A stretch of DNA of 63,203 nt from an uncultured Lachnospiraceae bacterium (GTDB lineage: Bacteria > Bacillota > Clostridia > Lachnospirales > Lachnospiraceae), in the NCBI GenBank assembly GCA_947625015.1, contig CANQMR010000020.1, forward strand, positions 1 through 63,203, given 5' to 3'. The position numbers and the translations under genes were made by a program. Under the pieces are notes generated by a model that saw only the letters and a program-made list of their open reading frames with translations, ran no database searches and had not been told where the DNA came from. The number at the start of each line of letters is the position of its first letter. Position 1 is the first letter of the stretch. Below, piece after piece: positions 1 to 8,859 of this stretch.

Positions 1-72
1 TTGTGGTAATTTAATTATAACATTTAGGATGTGTTTTTGCATTTCTTATTTTAGACTACAACTGTCTCTCAG

Positions 73-106
73 AAAAATGGGGAAAGTCAAATTTTCCTCC
101 CTTTCC
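73..106 (-). terminator. Weak terminator of the DUF5104/SUFU operon
   Basis: On the minus strand the arms GGAAAG (101-106) and CTTTCC (81-86) can pair, followed by a T-run from the AAAAA at 73-77. It sits directly after the stop codon at 108. The stem is only six pairs, so this is a modest call. Nothing else was recognised in bases 1-107. Confidence 0.4.
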
Positions 107-107
107 T

Positions 108-644
108 CTAATTACGATGTACATAAACTCCCGGAGTATCCGGATATTCCCACATAAATCCATCCTTTTGAAATGTAGCATCTGTTACAATTTCCATTAA
201 AATCAGTCCTCTTTGGTCACCATTATACTTGTCAATCGGCTTATACTCATATTCAATGTCATATTCCTCTTTATCAGTAATCAAAACATAATGTCCGGTA
301 AGTTCTTTTTCTACCTCTTGACCATATTTCATATGTGAATCGCAACCTGCACCACCAAAAAACTGAGTCATTTTTCCCTGATAGAAATCCATCAAATCAG
401 CTATTTGCTGGTCTAGATCTTTCGCTTCTTTCAGTGCAGCTTCAGAAAACAGACTTTTTAAAGCCTCTGCATCTTTATTGTCTAACGCTTCTACAATCTC
501 CTCCATCATCAGGTCTGCCATCTCCTGCACGACATCCCGTTCTTCTTCCGTTTCTTCCTGGTAACTCTTTGATTTTTCACACCCGCCTAAATTCATACAT
601 AAAATCATACAGCATAAAACTACTTTGATTTTTTTCATATTCAT
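108..644 (-). CDS. DUF5104-family lipoprotein (copy 3)
   Basis: A 178-residue predicted lipoprotein. A short basic start and hydrophobic stretch lead to the lipobox LGGC with the lipidated Cys near residue 22, so it should sit on the outer face of the membrane. The rest is a small acidic domain with the pattern ALKSLF...DLDQQIADLMDFYQGK, which I associate with DUF5104 (function unknown). It is the last gene of a minus-strand operon, 9 nt after an ankyrin-SUFU gene. Two paralogues at 1955-2488 and 2557-3102 share the signal peptide almost exactly but diverge in the body. Immunity or toxin-binding is an inference from the neighbours only. Confidence 0.75.
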   Translation of the reverse strand: MNMKKIKVVLCCMILCMNLGGCEKSKSYQEETEEERDVVQEMADLMMEEIVEALDNKDAEALKSLFSEAALKEAKDLDQQIADLMDFYQGKMTQFFGGAGCDSHMKYGQEVEKELTGHYVLITDKEEYDIEYEYKPIDKYNGDQRGLILMEIVTDATFQKDGFMWEYPDTPGVYVHRN

Positions 645-653
645 CCTCCCAAA

Positions 654-1892
654 TTATTCCTCCGGCTCCACCAAAGGTTTCCGCTCAAGGTCTGTCTTCT
701 CTCCACTGCGAAGCATCTTTTTCACAGCCTCGCTACCCTTTTCCTTTACCAGCTTAGCCTCTTCTTCTGTAATCGGTATCAGCGTATAGAATTTTACCAG
801 CGTGTCTTCATCTGCCTCTAAGGCTGGTATGTCCTCCGCTTTGCACAGCATCACGCCGGTAAACTCATAATCCGAATCAAAGCAGATGACCTCGTCCGGC
901 TCCCCATAGGGCACAACTACTTTTTCGTTCACATACATATCTTCATACATATGACCGAGATATGCCGTTTTGCACAGCATCTCCAGCGTCCAGTTATAAT
1001 CCGGGTTCTCCAAAAGCTCCTCGTCTTCCATCCATTCCTTTGGCACCTTCATCATGACTTCCGCATACTCAAGCCCCTCTTCTGTCTCCGCCATGGGAAA
1101 CTCGCTCATGCCGCAGGTAATCAGTATTCCGTAATCCTTGTCCTCAGGCAGAATACCATAGACGGATATGGAGACCTCCTCATTCTCTATCACAGGCTCA
1201 CCGGCCCATAGTACCTCTAAGATATCCCCTGCATCATAATACTGGACAATCTCTCCTAACTGATCCTCTATGTATCCTTCGTAATCCACTTCTTCTTTTG
1301 TATTATCCGGCAGTTTTTCCTGATTCCTCTTAAAGATTTCTTCATCCTCTGACGGGTCGATTCCCAATTTAGCCAGTTCCCTTCTTATGATATCAGCTTC
1401 CTCATCGCAATGATAATATAAAGCATGAGATAAAGCGTCCCACCATGGGTTGTCTTTTGTCTTATACTGATAAGTAACATCTCCACCGGCATCAATAATC
1501 AACTGCAAAATGTCTGTTCCATAGCGCACTGCCATCAAAACCGGACTGTTAACCGATTCTTTACTGTTGACATGAGCGCCAAGTTCAATTAACTTTTTAA
1601 CATTATCAATCTTCTTTGATTGAATGGCATTAAACATGGGAGTGATTCCGTACTCTTCCACCGCACAATTAACATCTCCACCGGCATTGGCTATATACTC
1701 AATCATCTCCGGTGTTCCATGTCTGGCGGCTACATGCAATAAAGATGTACTCCCGTCACAATATTTCGCACATTCCGGGCACTCATCAATGCATCGCTTC
1801 ACGACAGGAAATGCCTTCTCCTCTTCCAGTCTAATGTTTATAAGCGCATCAATAAAATAAGATTCGGCATCCTTTTTGTTTTCCTCTTTCAT
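654..1892 (-). CDS. Ankyrin-repeat + SUFU domain protein (copy 2)
   Basis: A 412-residue cytoplasmic protein with no signal peptide. Residues about 45-175 hold ankyrin repeats (TSLLHVAARHGTPEMIEYI and similar). Residues about 201-412 resemble the suppressor-of-fused (SUFU) domain, recognisable by WAGEPVIENEEVSISVYGIL and the GMSEFPM segment. Bacterial SUFU and ankyrin proteins are known from comparative genomics as candidate immunity proteins of polymorphic toxins; no toxin is visible here. The SUFU half differs from the copy at 3112-4416 at about six residues, whereas the ankyrin half is clearly diverged. It lies between two DUF5104 lipoprotein genes in one operon. Confidence 0.8.
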   Translation of the reverse strand: MKEENKKDAESYFIDALINIRLEEEKAFPVVKRCIDECPECAKYCDGSTSLLHVAARHGTPEMIEYIANAGGDVNCAVEEYGITPMFNAIQSKKIDNVKKLIELGAHVNSKESVNSPVLMAVRYGTDILQLIIDAGGDVTYQYKTKDNPWWDALSHALYYHCDEEADIIRRELAKLGIDPSEDEEIFKRNQEKLPDNTKEEVDYEGYIEDQLGEIVQYYDAGDILEVLWAGEPVIENEEVSISVYGILPEDKDYGILITCGMSEFPMAETEEGLEYAEVMMKVPKEWMEDEELLENPDYNWTLEMLCKTAYLGHMYEDMYVNEKVVVPYGEPDEVICFDSDYEFTGVMLCKAEDIPALEADEDTLVKFYTLIPITEEEAKLVKEKGSEAVKKMLRSGEKTDLERKPLVEPEE

Positions 1893-1954
1893 ATCATAAT
1901 ACCTCCTATACTTTCAATTTTCTTTGTCTTCCTAACTTTTTTATCTATCATGTA

Positions 1955-2488
1955 TTACCTTTGCAAAAAAACTCCCGGATTATCTGCATATTGCCATCTA
2001 AAATCTCTCTTCTGATATGTAGCATCTGTTACAATTTCCATTGAAAGCAATCCTTCTCGATCTGGATTATGTTTATCAACAACTTCATACTGATAGGCAA
2101 CCATATATTGCTCTGCATCGGTAATCAAAGTATAGTGTCCTTTAAGTTCTTTTTCTATATCTTCACCATATTTCGTATGCGTACTGGAACTTGCATCACC
2201 TTCAAAACTCTGTTTTTTCCCCTGATAGAAGTCTAATACATCCTGTATCTGCTCGTCCATGTATTCCACTTCTTTCAGCGCATCTTTGGAAAACAGACTT
2301 TTTAAAGCCTCTACATCTCCATTATCCAACGCCGCTACAATCTCCTCCATCATCCGGTCTGCCAACTGCTGTTCTGAACCTAATTCCCTTGCTAATTGTT
2401 TCCCTCTGCTCATGGGTTTTCCACACCCGCCTAAATTCATACATAAAATAATACAGCATAAAACTACTTTGATTTTTTTCATATTCAT
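1955..2488 (-). CDS. DUF5104-family lipoprotein (copy 2)
   Basis: A 177-residue predicted lipoprotein with lipobox LGGC and the DUF5104-like pattern ALKSLFSKDALKEVEYMDEQ followed by FYQGK. It is the middle of three paralogues in this operon. It follows the copy at 2557-3102 after 68 nt and precedes an ankyrin-SUFU gene after 62 nt. The N-terminal 20 or so residues are nearly invariant between copies while the exposed domain varies, consistent with diversification after tandem duplication. Function is unknown. Confidence 0.75.
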   Translation of the reverse strand: MNMKKIKVVLCCIILCMNLGGCGKPMSRGKQLARELGSEQQLADRMMEEIVAALDNGDVEALKSLFSKDALKEVEYMDEQIQDVLDFYQGKKQSFEGDASSSTHTKYGEDIEKELKGHYTLITDAEQYMVAYQYEVVDKHNPDREGLLSMEIVTDATYQKRDFRWQYADNPGVFLQR

Positions 2489-2556
2489 CCTCCACTGATA
2501 ATACGGTCAAGAATCTTTAGTATCAATTCTAATTGACTATGTTTCCTTTTACACTA

Positions 2557-3102
2557 TTATTCCCCTTTCATATACACACCTGATCCCTCATCACTTGCAA
2601 TCCATCTGTAAGTTCCGTTTTCTTCTACTTGTTTATTATAAATCTCCTGTGTTACTAGTTCCAGTTGATACATACCTTCCTTATCTCTGTTTTTTTTATC
2701 AATCACCTTATAATCATACATTACCTGATATGTTTCTTTATCCGTTACTAAGGTATAATAACCAATAAAGGATTTCTCTACATCTTCACCATATTTCGTG
2801 AGTGTGTCGGAACTTGCATCGCCCTCAAAACTTTGTTTTTTTCCCTGATAAAAATTCATCAAATCGGCTATTTGCTGATCCAAATCAGTTGCCTCCCCAA
2901 GTGCTTCCTCGGAAAATTGTTCCTTCAATGCATCTGCATCTCTTGCATCCAATGCAGTAACAATTTCTTCCATAATCTGGTCTGACATATCCTGTTCTGA
3001 ACCAATCCATTTACTGATTCGGTCTCCTCTTTTCATACACCCGCCTAAATTCATACATAAAATCATACAGCATAAAACCACTTTAATTTTTTTCATATTC
3101 AT
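2557..3102 (-). CDS. DUF5104-family lipoprotein (copy 1)
   Basis: A 181-residue predicted lipoprotein. The hydrophobic leader ends in LGGC. The mature part carries LDQQIADLMNFYQGKKQS and a C-terminal YRWIASDEGSGVYMK. It is the first DUF5104 gene of the operon, 9 nt downstream of the ankyrin-SUFU gene at 3112-4416. The spacer matches the equivalent junction at 645-653, showing that the SUFU + DUF5104 pair was duplicated as a block. The extra DUF5104 gene at 1955-2488 has no SUFU partner of its own. Confidence 0.75.
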   Translation of the reverse strand: MNMKKIKVVLCCMILCMNLGGCMKRGDRISKWIGSEQDMSDQIMEEIVTALDARDADALKEQFSEEALGEATDLDQQIADLMNFYQGKKQSFEGDASSDTLTKYGEDVEKSFIGYYTLVTDKETYQVMYDYKVIDKKNRDKEGMYQLELVTQEIYNKQVEENGTYRWIASDEGSGVYMKGE

Positions 3103-3111
3103 TCTCCCAAA

Positions 3112-4416
3112 TTATTCCTCCGGCTCCACCAAAGGTTTCCGCTCAAGGTCTGTCTTCTCTCCGCTGCGAAGCATCTTTTTCACAGCCTCGCTCCCCTTTT
3201 CCTTTACTAGCTTAGCCTCTTCTTCTGTAATCGGTATCAGCGTATAGAATTTTACCAGCGTATCTTCATCTGCCTCTAAGGCTGGTATATCCTCCGCTTT
3301 GCACAGCATCACGCCGGTAAACTCATAATCCGAATCAAAGTAGATGACCTCGTCCGGTTCCCCATAGGGCACAACCACTTTTTCGTTCACATACATATCT
3401 TCATACATATGGCCAAGATATGCCGTTTTGCACAGTATCTCCAGCGTCCAGTTATAATCCGGATTCTCCAAAAGCTCCCCGTCTTCCATCCATTCCTTTG
3501 GCACCTTCATCATGACTTCCGCATACTCAAGCCCCTCATCTGTCTCCGCCATGGGAAATTCGCTCATGCCGCAGGTAATCAGTATTCCGTAATCCTTGTT
3601 CTCAGGCAGAATACCATAGACGGATATGGAGACCTCCTCATTCTCTATCACAGGCTCGCCGGCCCATAGTACTTCTAAGATATCCCCTGCATCATAATAC
3701 TGGACAATCTCTCCTAACTGATCCTCTATGTATCCTGCGTAATCCACTTCTTCATGAGCTGGAAGGTTTTTCTGCTTTTTTCGTTTTTTTAGTTTTTGTT
3801 TTTTGGGTTTTCGTTTTTTTAATTTTGGTTTTTTTAATTTTTTTTGATTCCTCTTAAAGATTTCTTCATCCTCTGACGGGTTGATTCCCCTCTTTCTTAA
3901 TTCCCTCTCCAAAATCTCCACAGCCTCATCCTGTAGGTTATATTTTGCAAAGGTCAGGGCGTCCCACCATGGGTTATCTTTTGTCTTGTACTGGTAGGTA
4001 ATATCCGCCCCCGCATCAATTAACAACTGCAATATATCCGTATAATGGTCGCCAATAGATGCAAGAACCGGGCTTGTTGCCGATACATCACTGTCAATTT
4101 CAGCCCCTAATTCTATCAGCTTTCTTACATTATCAATCTTCTTTGCCACGATGGCATCAAACATGGGCGTGATTTCGTACTCTCCCACCGTACAATTAAC
4201 ATCCCCACCGGCATTGGCTATATACGCAATCATCTCCGGAGTTCCATATCTGGCGGCTTTATGTAATAAAGATGTATTTCCGTCACAGTATTTTGCACAT
4301 TCCGGACACTCATCAATGCATTGCTTCACGACAGGAAGTGCCTTCTCCTCTTCCAATGTAATTTTAATTAGCGCATCAATAAAATAAGATTTCACATCCT
4401 TTTTTTCATCACCCAT
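3112..4416 (-). CDS. Ankyrin-repeat + SUFU domain protein with lysine-rich linker (copy 1)
   Basis: A 434-residue protein and first gene of the operon. Ankyrin repeats occupy about residues 45-180 (NTSLLHKAARYGTPEMIAYI) and a SUFU-like domain about 223-434. Between them is a strongly basic insert of roughly 30 residues made of KKPKLKKRK-like units. It is absent from the paralogue at 654-1892, where the same junction is short and acidic. In DNA the insert is a T-rich tract on the plus strand (3770-3850), probably expanded by slippage or tandem duplication. The ribosome site GGGAGGG precedes the ATG by 8 nt. Immunity function is an inference from family knowledge. Confidence 0.8.
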   Translation of the reverse strand: MGDEKKDVKSYFIDALIKITLEEEKALPVVKQCIDECPECAKYCDGNTSLLHKAARYGTPEMIAYIANAGGDVNCTVGEYEITPMFDAIVAKKIDNVRKLIELGAEIDSDVSATSPVLASIGDHYTDILQLLIDAGADITYQYKTKDNPWWDALTFAKYNLQDEAVEILERELRKRGINPSEDEEIFKRNQKKLKKPKLKKRKPKKQKLKKRKKQKNLPAHEEVDYAGYIEDQLGEIVQYYDAGDILEVLWAGEPVIENEEVSISVYGILPENKDYGILITCGMSEFPMAETDEGLEYAEVMMKVPKEWMEDGELLENPDYNWTLEILCKTAYLGHMYEDMYVNEKVVVPYGEPDEVIYFDSDYEFTGVMLCKAEDIPALEADEDTLVKFYTLIPITEEEAKLVKEKGSEAVKKMLRSGEKTDLERKPLVEPEE

Positions 4417-4506
4417 ATCAGAATCCCTCCCATATTTCCTTTGTCCTGTCTTCCTAATTTTCCTTTAATTATAATTCCTTTTTTCGGTAATCGATTTGTT
4501 ACCCGA

Positions 4507-4535
4507 ATAGTAACACAGCTCTCCCTGCCTGTCAA
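4507..4535 (-). promoter_or_regulatory. Promoter of the SUFU/DUF5104 operon with overlapping dyads
   Basis: On the minus strand TTGACA (4530-4535) and TACTAT (4507-4512) are 17 nt apart, about 90 nt upstream of the first gene. Two dyads overlap the -10 region: GTTAC-N7-GTAAC (498-502/510-514 of the 4 kb block) and GGTAA-N8-TTACC (4486-4490/4499-4503). They could be an operator for an unidentified repressor. Confidence 0.6.
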
Positions 4536-4557
4536 CCGGAAACCATTCGGATATCCC

Positions 4558-4586
4558 TTGCCCTCATGCCATTTTCGGGCTATAAT
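4558..4586 (+). promoter_or_regulatory. Promoter of the DUF6062 gene
   Basis: TTGCCC (4558-4563) and TATAAT (4581-4586) are separated by 17 nt and lie about 75 nt before the ATG at 4661. It diverges from the minus-strand promoter at 4507-4535, so the 244-nt gap holds two divergent promoters. Confidence 0.6.
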
Positions 4587-4660
4587 ATCCTTAATCGGCT
4601 CCGGTATAAGCCGTCTCGGCTATATCCTGTCCGGAGACAATACCATAAAAGGAGAAAACC

Positions 4661-5392
4661 ATGAAAGAGCAATTATACACCATTCCCGTCAATGACGCGT
4701 TTCAAAGTGAATGTGAATGTCCCTTATGCAAAATGAAAAAAGACCTGGAACGAAATGCCATTGAATACACCTTAGGTCCCAGTTACATGGAGGACGATAA
4801 CCGGACCATGACCGACGAAGCCGGATTTTGCGAAAAGCATATCCAGGCGCTTTATCAGGAGAAGAACCGTTTAGGTCTGGCATTGATTCTCAGCACCCAT
4901 ATGGCAAAGGTCACAAAGGACTTAAAAAAACTTTCCGAAGAACCGGTTGCCGCAAAAGGGCTATTAAAGAAAAAAAGCTCCGCCTCTACGGGCGTTGGCG
5001 CTTATGTGGACAAACTGCAGCGAAACTGCTTTATTTGCAGCCGCATTGACGGCATGTTTGACCGCTATGTGGATACCATATTCCATCTTTATAAAAAGGA
5101 CGCTGATTTTTCCAACACAATAAAAAACACAAAGGGGTTTTGTACCTACCACTTTGCGCTTTTATACGATAAGGCGCCGGATTTTCTGGCAAAGGAGCCG
5201 TTAGAGCATTTCCTGTCTGATATCAGCAGCGCCTATTTTAACAATATGGAACGGATGCAGGAAGATTTGGAATGGTTCATCAACAAATTTGATTACCGAT
5301 TCCAGAACGAGCCTTGGAAAAATTCCAAGGACGCCCTTCCGCGGGCCGTCTTAAAAACCCATGGAACCATCACGCCGGATGCGGAGGAATAG
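4661..5392 (+). CDS. DUF6062 family protein
   Basis: A 243-residue cytoplasmic protein of a Clostridia family that I recognise as DUF6062; its role is not known. It has paired cysteine motifs ECPLCKM near residue 19, GFCEKH near residue 56, CFICSRI near residue 127 and GFCTYHF near residue 162. This C-x2-C plus Cys/His arrangement, seen twice, suggests metal binding by a duplicated module. The start has a good ribosome site (AAAGGAG, 7 nt). It is transcribed alone and converges with the minus-strand gene at 5398, with only 5 nt between stop codons. Confidence 0.75.
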   Translation: MKEQLYTIPVNDAFQSECECPLCKMKKDLERNAIEYTLGPSYMEDDNRTMTDEAGFCEKHIQALYQEKNRLGLALILSTHMAKVTKDLKKLSEEPVAAKGLLKKKSSASTGVGAYVDKLQRNCFICSRIDGMFDRYVDTIFHLYKKDADFSNTIKNTKGFCTYHFALLYDKAPDFLAKEPLEHFLSDISSAYFNNMERMQEDLEWFINKFDYRFQNEPWKNSKDALPRAVLKTHGTITPDAEE

Positions 5393-5397
5393 GCGGT

Positions 5398-6033
5398 CTA
5401 CATCGCCATTTCCTCCGGCATATTCCCCTGCATAAGCGCAATCCGGCGGGATATCCCATGGGGATTATGCAGCTTTAAAAAGTTGCGGTATTCTGAAAGC
5501 CGCCCTTTATAAATCCGCTTATCTTTTAATTTCACATGAAAATCATAAGGTCTGATTAACCCTTCTTTCTTGGAAAACAGCTGTATGCCGCTTTTATTAA
5601 AAATATGGGCGACAAACTGGGAGCAGAAAAACCGCTTTTCGTCCTCCACATTCCGATCAAACAAAATGGTAAACAGACCGGTGTAGTTATAGTTGTAATC
5701 CGCCCTGTTGTTGATAAATACCTCCAACTCCTTGCGGATTAAATCGTACTGCTCCTCCGACACCGGCAGCGCATACACGCTGCAATTGATACTCTTGTCC
5801 CGCCCAAAGATACCGCTTTCAATGTCCTCATCAATAAATCCACAGTTAAAGGGATTGTAAATATGCTTTCTGGCAAAGCTGTACATTTCCTTAAGCTCCA
5901 TGTCTAAAGCCAGGGAAGTGTGGGAATAAGGCTCCCCCGTAAACAGCCGGATTAATCTGGCAGGTACCGTATGGGTACTGCTCAACATGACATAGATATA
6001 TTTTTGCTCTTTCTGTTCTGACTCCCTAACCAA
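5398..6033 (-). CDS. Permuted NlpC/P60 (YiiX-like) papain-fold protein
   Basis: A 211-residue protein. Early GEPYSHTSLALD supplies a conserved His and the later RFFCSQFVAHIF supplies a Cys. This is the order expected of circularly permuted NlpC/P60 enzymes such as the YiiX/YebB group, whose members act as amidases or acyltransferases. No signal peptide is seen, so a cytoplasmic location is likely. The start is a TTG with AGGGGG 7 nt upstream, and no good ATG is nearby. It follows the DUF2225 gene after 26 nt and may be co-transcribed with it. The substrate is unknown. Confidence 0.7.
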   Translation of the reverse strand: MVRESEQKEQKYIYVMLSSTHTVPARLIRLFTGEPYSHTSLALDMELKEMYSFARKHIYNPFNCGFIDEDIESGIFGRDKSINCSVYALPVSEEQYDLIRKELEVFINNRADYNYNYTGLFTILFDRNVEDEKRFFCSQFVAHIFNKSGIQLFSKKEGLIRPYDFHVKLKDKRIYKGRLSEYRNFLKLHNPHGISRRIALMQGNMPEEMAM

Positions 6034-6059
6034 ATAAATACCCCCTAAATGATCTCTTC

Positions 6060-6911
6060 CTACTCAGTTGCCTTCTCATTCTTAACCTGCTCCCGAATCT
6101 GTTCCTTTAAATCGAGGGCTTTATCCTTAATTCTTGCCGGCGCGTTTGCATGTCCCATAATACGGGAAATCTGCATAAGGGATTCCCGGTATTTTCCAAG
6201 CTTATATGCCAGCTCCGCCAGCAAAAAGCTGACAGTAACCTCATCCATGCCGGACATGGGGAAGGTCTCGTTGGAAAACGCCATGGTGTACCCCTCATAA
6301 GCATTCTTTATGCACTCCTGTTCATCTGACTGCAATTCAATGTAATCATTGACATTCATGGTCTCCTTTTCCGTATCTAACATTCCCTGAATCAGCCATG
6401 CGAGCTTTAAACAGGAATAAGCCTTCCGGCTGTTCTTCGCTCCGGCCACCACATCACAGTATAACACCATTTTATAGCGGACAACCGCTTCCTCATAGGA
6501 AAACTTGTCTTTGCTTACCACCAGCCCCTTGAAATTCTCCCCAATCTGCTCCTGAATCCGCTTGCGCTGAATCGGCATGACAGAATTAAAATATCTCGAA
6601 AGAGCGGCATAGCCGCAGTAAGGGCAGACAACAGCGTCATATTTCAATGGGTCCATATCCTTATAAAGTGGCCTTAAATAATCGCCCTGTCCGACGCTCC
6701 TTACCTTACCCGTCCGCACTGTCAATGTCTTAAAATCCGCATCACAGACCGGACAATTATAGGATTTCCGGAATAACACATCCTCCTCCCGAAACTCCTT
6801 TTTCTCCGCTGCCTTCGGCTTTTCAACCTCCTCCTTTGCCTCCGGTTTTTCATAAATCTCGATATCCGTATGCTTTAAACCTAATGTCTCTAATCCTGAA
6901 AATAATCCCAT
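6060..6911 (-). CDS. DUF2225 family zinc-ribbon protein
   Basis: A 283-residue protein. After an acidic N-terminus it has two CxxC knuckles, YNCPVCDADF near residue 54 and VVCPYCGYAA near residue 98. Together these probably bind one zinc. The C-terminal half is helical and TPR-like (SFLLAELAYKLGKYRESL). This matches the DUF2225 family of Firmicutes, whose function is not established. It is 10 nt downstream of glnS, with AGGAGG before its ATG, so it is probably co-expressed. Confidence 0.75.
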   Translation of the reverse strand: MGLFSGLETLGLKHTDIEIYEKPEAKEEVEKPKAAEKKEFREEDVLFRKSYNCPVCDADFKTLTVRTGKVRSVGQGDYLRPLYKDMDPLKYDAVVCPYCGYAALSRYFNSVMPIQRKRIQEQIGENFKGLVVSKDKFSYEEAVVRYKMVLYCDVVAGAKNSRKAYSCLKLAWLIQGMLDTEKETMNVNDYIELQSDEQECIKNAYEGYTMAFSNETFPMSGMDEVTVSFLLAELAYKLGKYRESLMQISRIMGHANAPARIKDKALDLKEQIREQVKNEKATE

Positions 6912-6921
6912 AACCTGCCTC

Positions 6922-8580
6922 CTATTTTGGTCTGTATGAACTCTTTAAAGAAACAATCCGGTTAAATACCAGATGTTCCTCGGTTGAATCCTTAGAATCT
7001 GTACAGAAAAATCCATTCCGCAGGAATTGAAAATGCTCTCCCTGCTTCGTTCCCGCAAATGCCGCCTCTAACTTACAATGCTGCCGCTCAATCAATGAGT
7101 TGGGGTTTAGGTTGGAGTAATCCTCCTTTAATTCCTCGTCCCCCTCCTGAATCAGATTCTCATATAAACGGACGGTGGCATCCACCGCTGTTGCCGCATC
7201 TACCCAGTGAATGGTTCCCTTCACCTTGCGCCCCTCAAAGCCGGAGCCGGAACGGGTTGCCGGATCGTAGGTACAGTGCACTTCCGTCACATTGCCCTGT
7301 TCATCCTTTACAAAATCCGTACAGGTCACAAAATACGCATTTTTCAGCCGGACCTCATTGCCCGGGAACAGGCGGAAATATTTCTTCGGGGGAACCTCCA
7401 TGAAATCCTCTCTCTCAATATATAATTCCCGACTAAAGGAAACCTGGCGGGTTCCCAATGCCTCGTTCTCCTGATTATTCTCGACTTCCAAAAGCTCTGA
7501 CTGCCCCTCCGGATAATTGTCGATAATTAACTTCACCGGGTCTAACACAGCCATCATCCGCTTTGCCTTCATGCGCAAGTCTTCGCGGATACAATACTCT
7601 AACATTGCCATATCGGAGGTGGAATTGGCCTTAGACACACCGGATAAATCCATAAACATGCGGATTGCCTCCGGCGTCACGCCCTTTCTTCTAAGCGCGC
7701 TTATAGAGACAAGCCTTGGATCGTCCCAGCCGTCTACTACGCCGTCCTCCACTAATTTTTTAATATACCGCTTGCCGGTAATCACATTCTGTAAATACAG
7801 CTTGGCAAACTCAATCTGCTTGGGCGGATGTTCAAACTCCAGTTCCCGCACCACCCAGTCATACAAGGGCCTGTGGTCCTCAAATTCCAGCGTGCAGATA
7901 GAGTGGGTAACGCCTTCCACAGCGTCCTCAATGGGGTGGGCAAAATCATACATGGGGTAAATGCACCATTTATCCCCGGTATTGTGGTGAGTCATTCTGG
8001 CAATCCGGTAAATCACCGGGTCCCGCATATTAATATTAGGAGAGGCCATATCAATCTTCGCCCGCAGCACCTTGGCGCCGTCGGGAAACTCCCCGTTCTT
8101 CATCCGTTCAAACAAGTCGAGATTCTCCTCCACGCTCCGGTTCCGGTAGGGGCTCTCCTTTCCCGGCTCCTTCAGCGTTCCCCGATATTCCCGAATCTCC
8201 TCAGCGGACAAATCGCAGACATAGGCTTTTCCCTTCCGAATCAGCTTCACCGCGCCCTCATACATAGCATCAAAATAATCCGAAGCATAATAATATTCCT
8301 CACCGAAATCTGCGCCAAGCCAGCGCACATCCTCCAAAATGGATTCCACATACTCGGTCTTTTCCTTGGTGGGATTGGTATCATCAAATCTTAGATTAAA
8401 CTTACCATTGTATTCTTTCGCCAGCCCGGAATTTAAAATAATGGACTTTGCATGTCCAATATGCAGATACCCATTAGGCTCCGGCGGAAACCGCGTAACA
8501 ATCCTGTCGTATTTGCCCTCCTGTAAATCCTGCTCGATAATCTGCTCGATAAAATTCTTTGAAACTGCCTCGCCTTCCAT
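6922..8580 (-). CDS. glnS: Glutaminyl-tRNA synthetase
   Basis: Class I enzyme that charges tRNA-Gln with glutamine using ATP. The HIGH signature is in [15 protein letters not shown] (residues 40-43), and [17 protein letters not shown] marks the GlnRS catalytic core. The usual MSKR-type loop reads ITGKRYI. The C-terminal beta-barrels carry [17 protein letters not shown] and [11 protein letters not shown]. The product is 552 residues, typical of bacterial GlnRS. I start at the ATG at 8580 (MEGEAV) because AAGGAG lies 9 nt upstream; a longer frame reaches 8619 without a ribosome site. GlnRS rather than only the GatCAB route is common in Clostridia. Confidence 0.95.
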   Translation of the reverse strand: MEGEAVSKNFIEQIIEQDLQEGKYDRIVTRFPPEPNGYLHIGHAKSIILNSGLAKEYNGKFNLRFDDTNPTKEKTEYVESILEDVRWLGADFGEEYYYASDYFDAMYEGAVKLIRKGKAYVCDLSAEEIREYRGTLKEPGKESPYRNRSVEENLDLFERMKNGEFPDGAKVLRAKIDMASPNINMRDPVIYRIARMTHHNTGDKWCIYPMYDFAHPIEDAVEGVTHSICTLEFEDHRPLYDWVVRELEFEHPPKQIEFAKLYLQNVITGKRYIKKLVEDGVVDGWDDPRLVSISALRRKGVTPEAIRMFMDLSGVSKANSTSDMAMLEYCIREDLRMKAKRMMAVLDPVKLIIDNYPEGQSELLEVENNQENEALGTRQVSFSRELYIEREDFMEVPPKKYFRLFPGNEVRLKNAYFVTCTDFVKDEQGNVTEVHCTYDPATRSGSGFEGRKVKGTIHWVDAATAVDATVRLYENLIQEGDEELKEDYSNLNPNSLIERQHCKLEAAFAGTKQGEHFQFLRNGFFCTDSKDSTEEHLVFNRIVSLKSSYRPK

Positions 8581-8778
8581 ATGTGCTGACTCCTTATCTA
8601 TCTTTCTAAATACCCTCATTTTTCATTCCACAATTATTATTACTATACTACATTTACGCCTTTCCGTCAATCAAACCCGCTCCATAACCGTATTTTTTCT
8701 GTAAATCCGGTTCCTTTTTTCCATTATCCGCCACAGGCATTGCATATATCAGCCAAAAAAGACAGATAATAGAAATAT

Positions 8779-8807
8779 TTGCTTATTCCGGGTTTTTGTA
8801 GTATATT
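8779..8807 (+). promoter_or_regulatory. Promoter of the membrane protein-sigH pair
   Basis: TTGCTT (8779-8784) and TATATT (8802-8807) are spaced by 17 nt, about 50 nt upstream of the chosen ATG at 8860. A promoter here argues against an upstream TTG start at 8779, which would fall in its -35 box. Confidence 0.55.
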
Positions 8808-8859
8808 CATGGTAAATGCAAAGAAAGGACATGCCGCCCTAAAGGCGGTTAGAAAAACG

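Noticed and set aside
8779-8859. Longer start (TTG at 8779) for the Thr-rich membrane protein
   Set aside because: It overlaps a good promoter -35 box and has no ribosome site; the ATG at 8860 is better supported.
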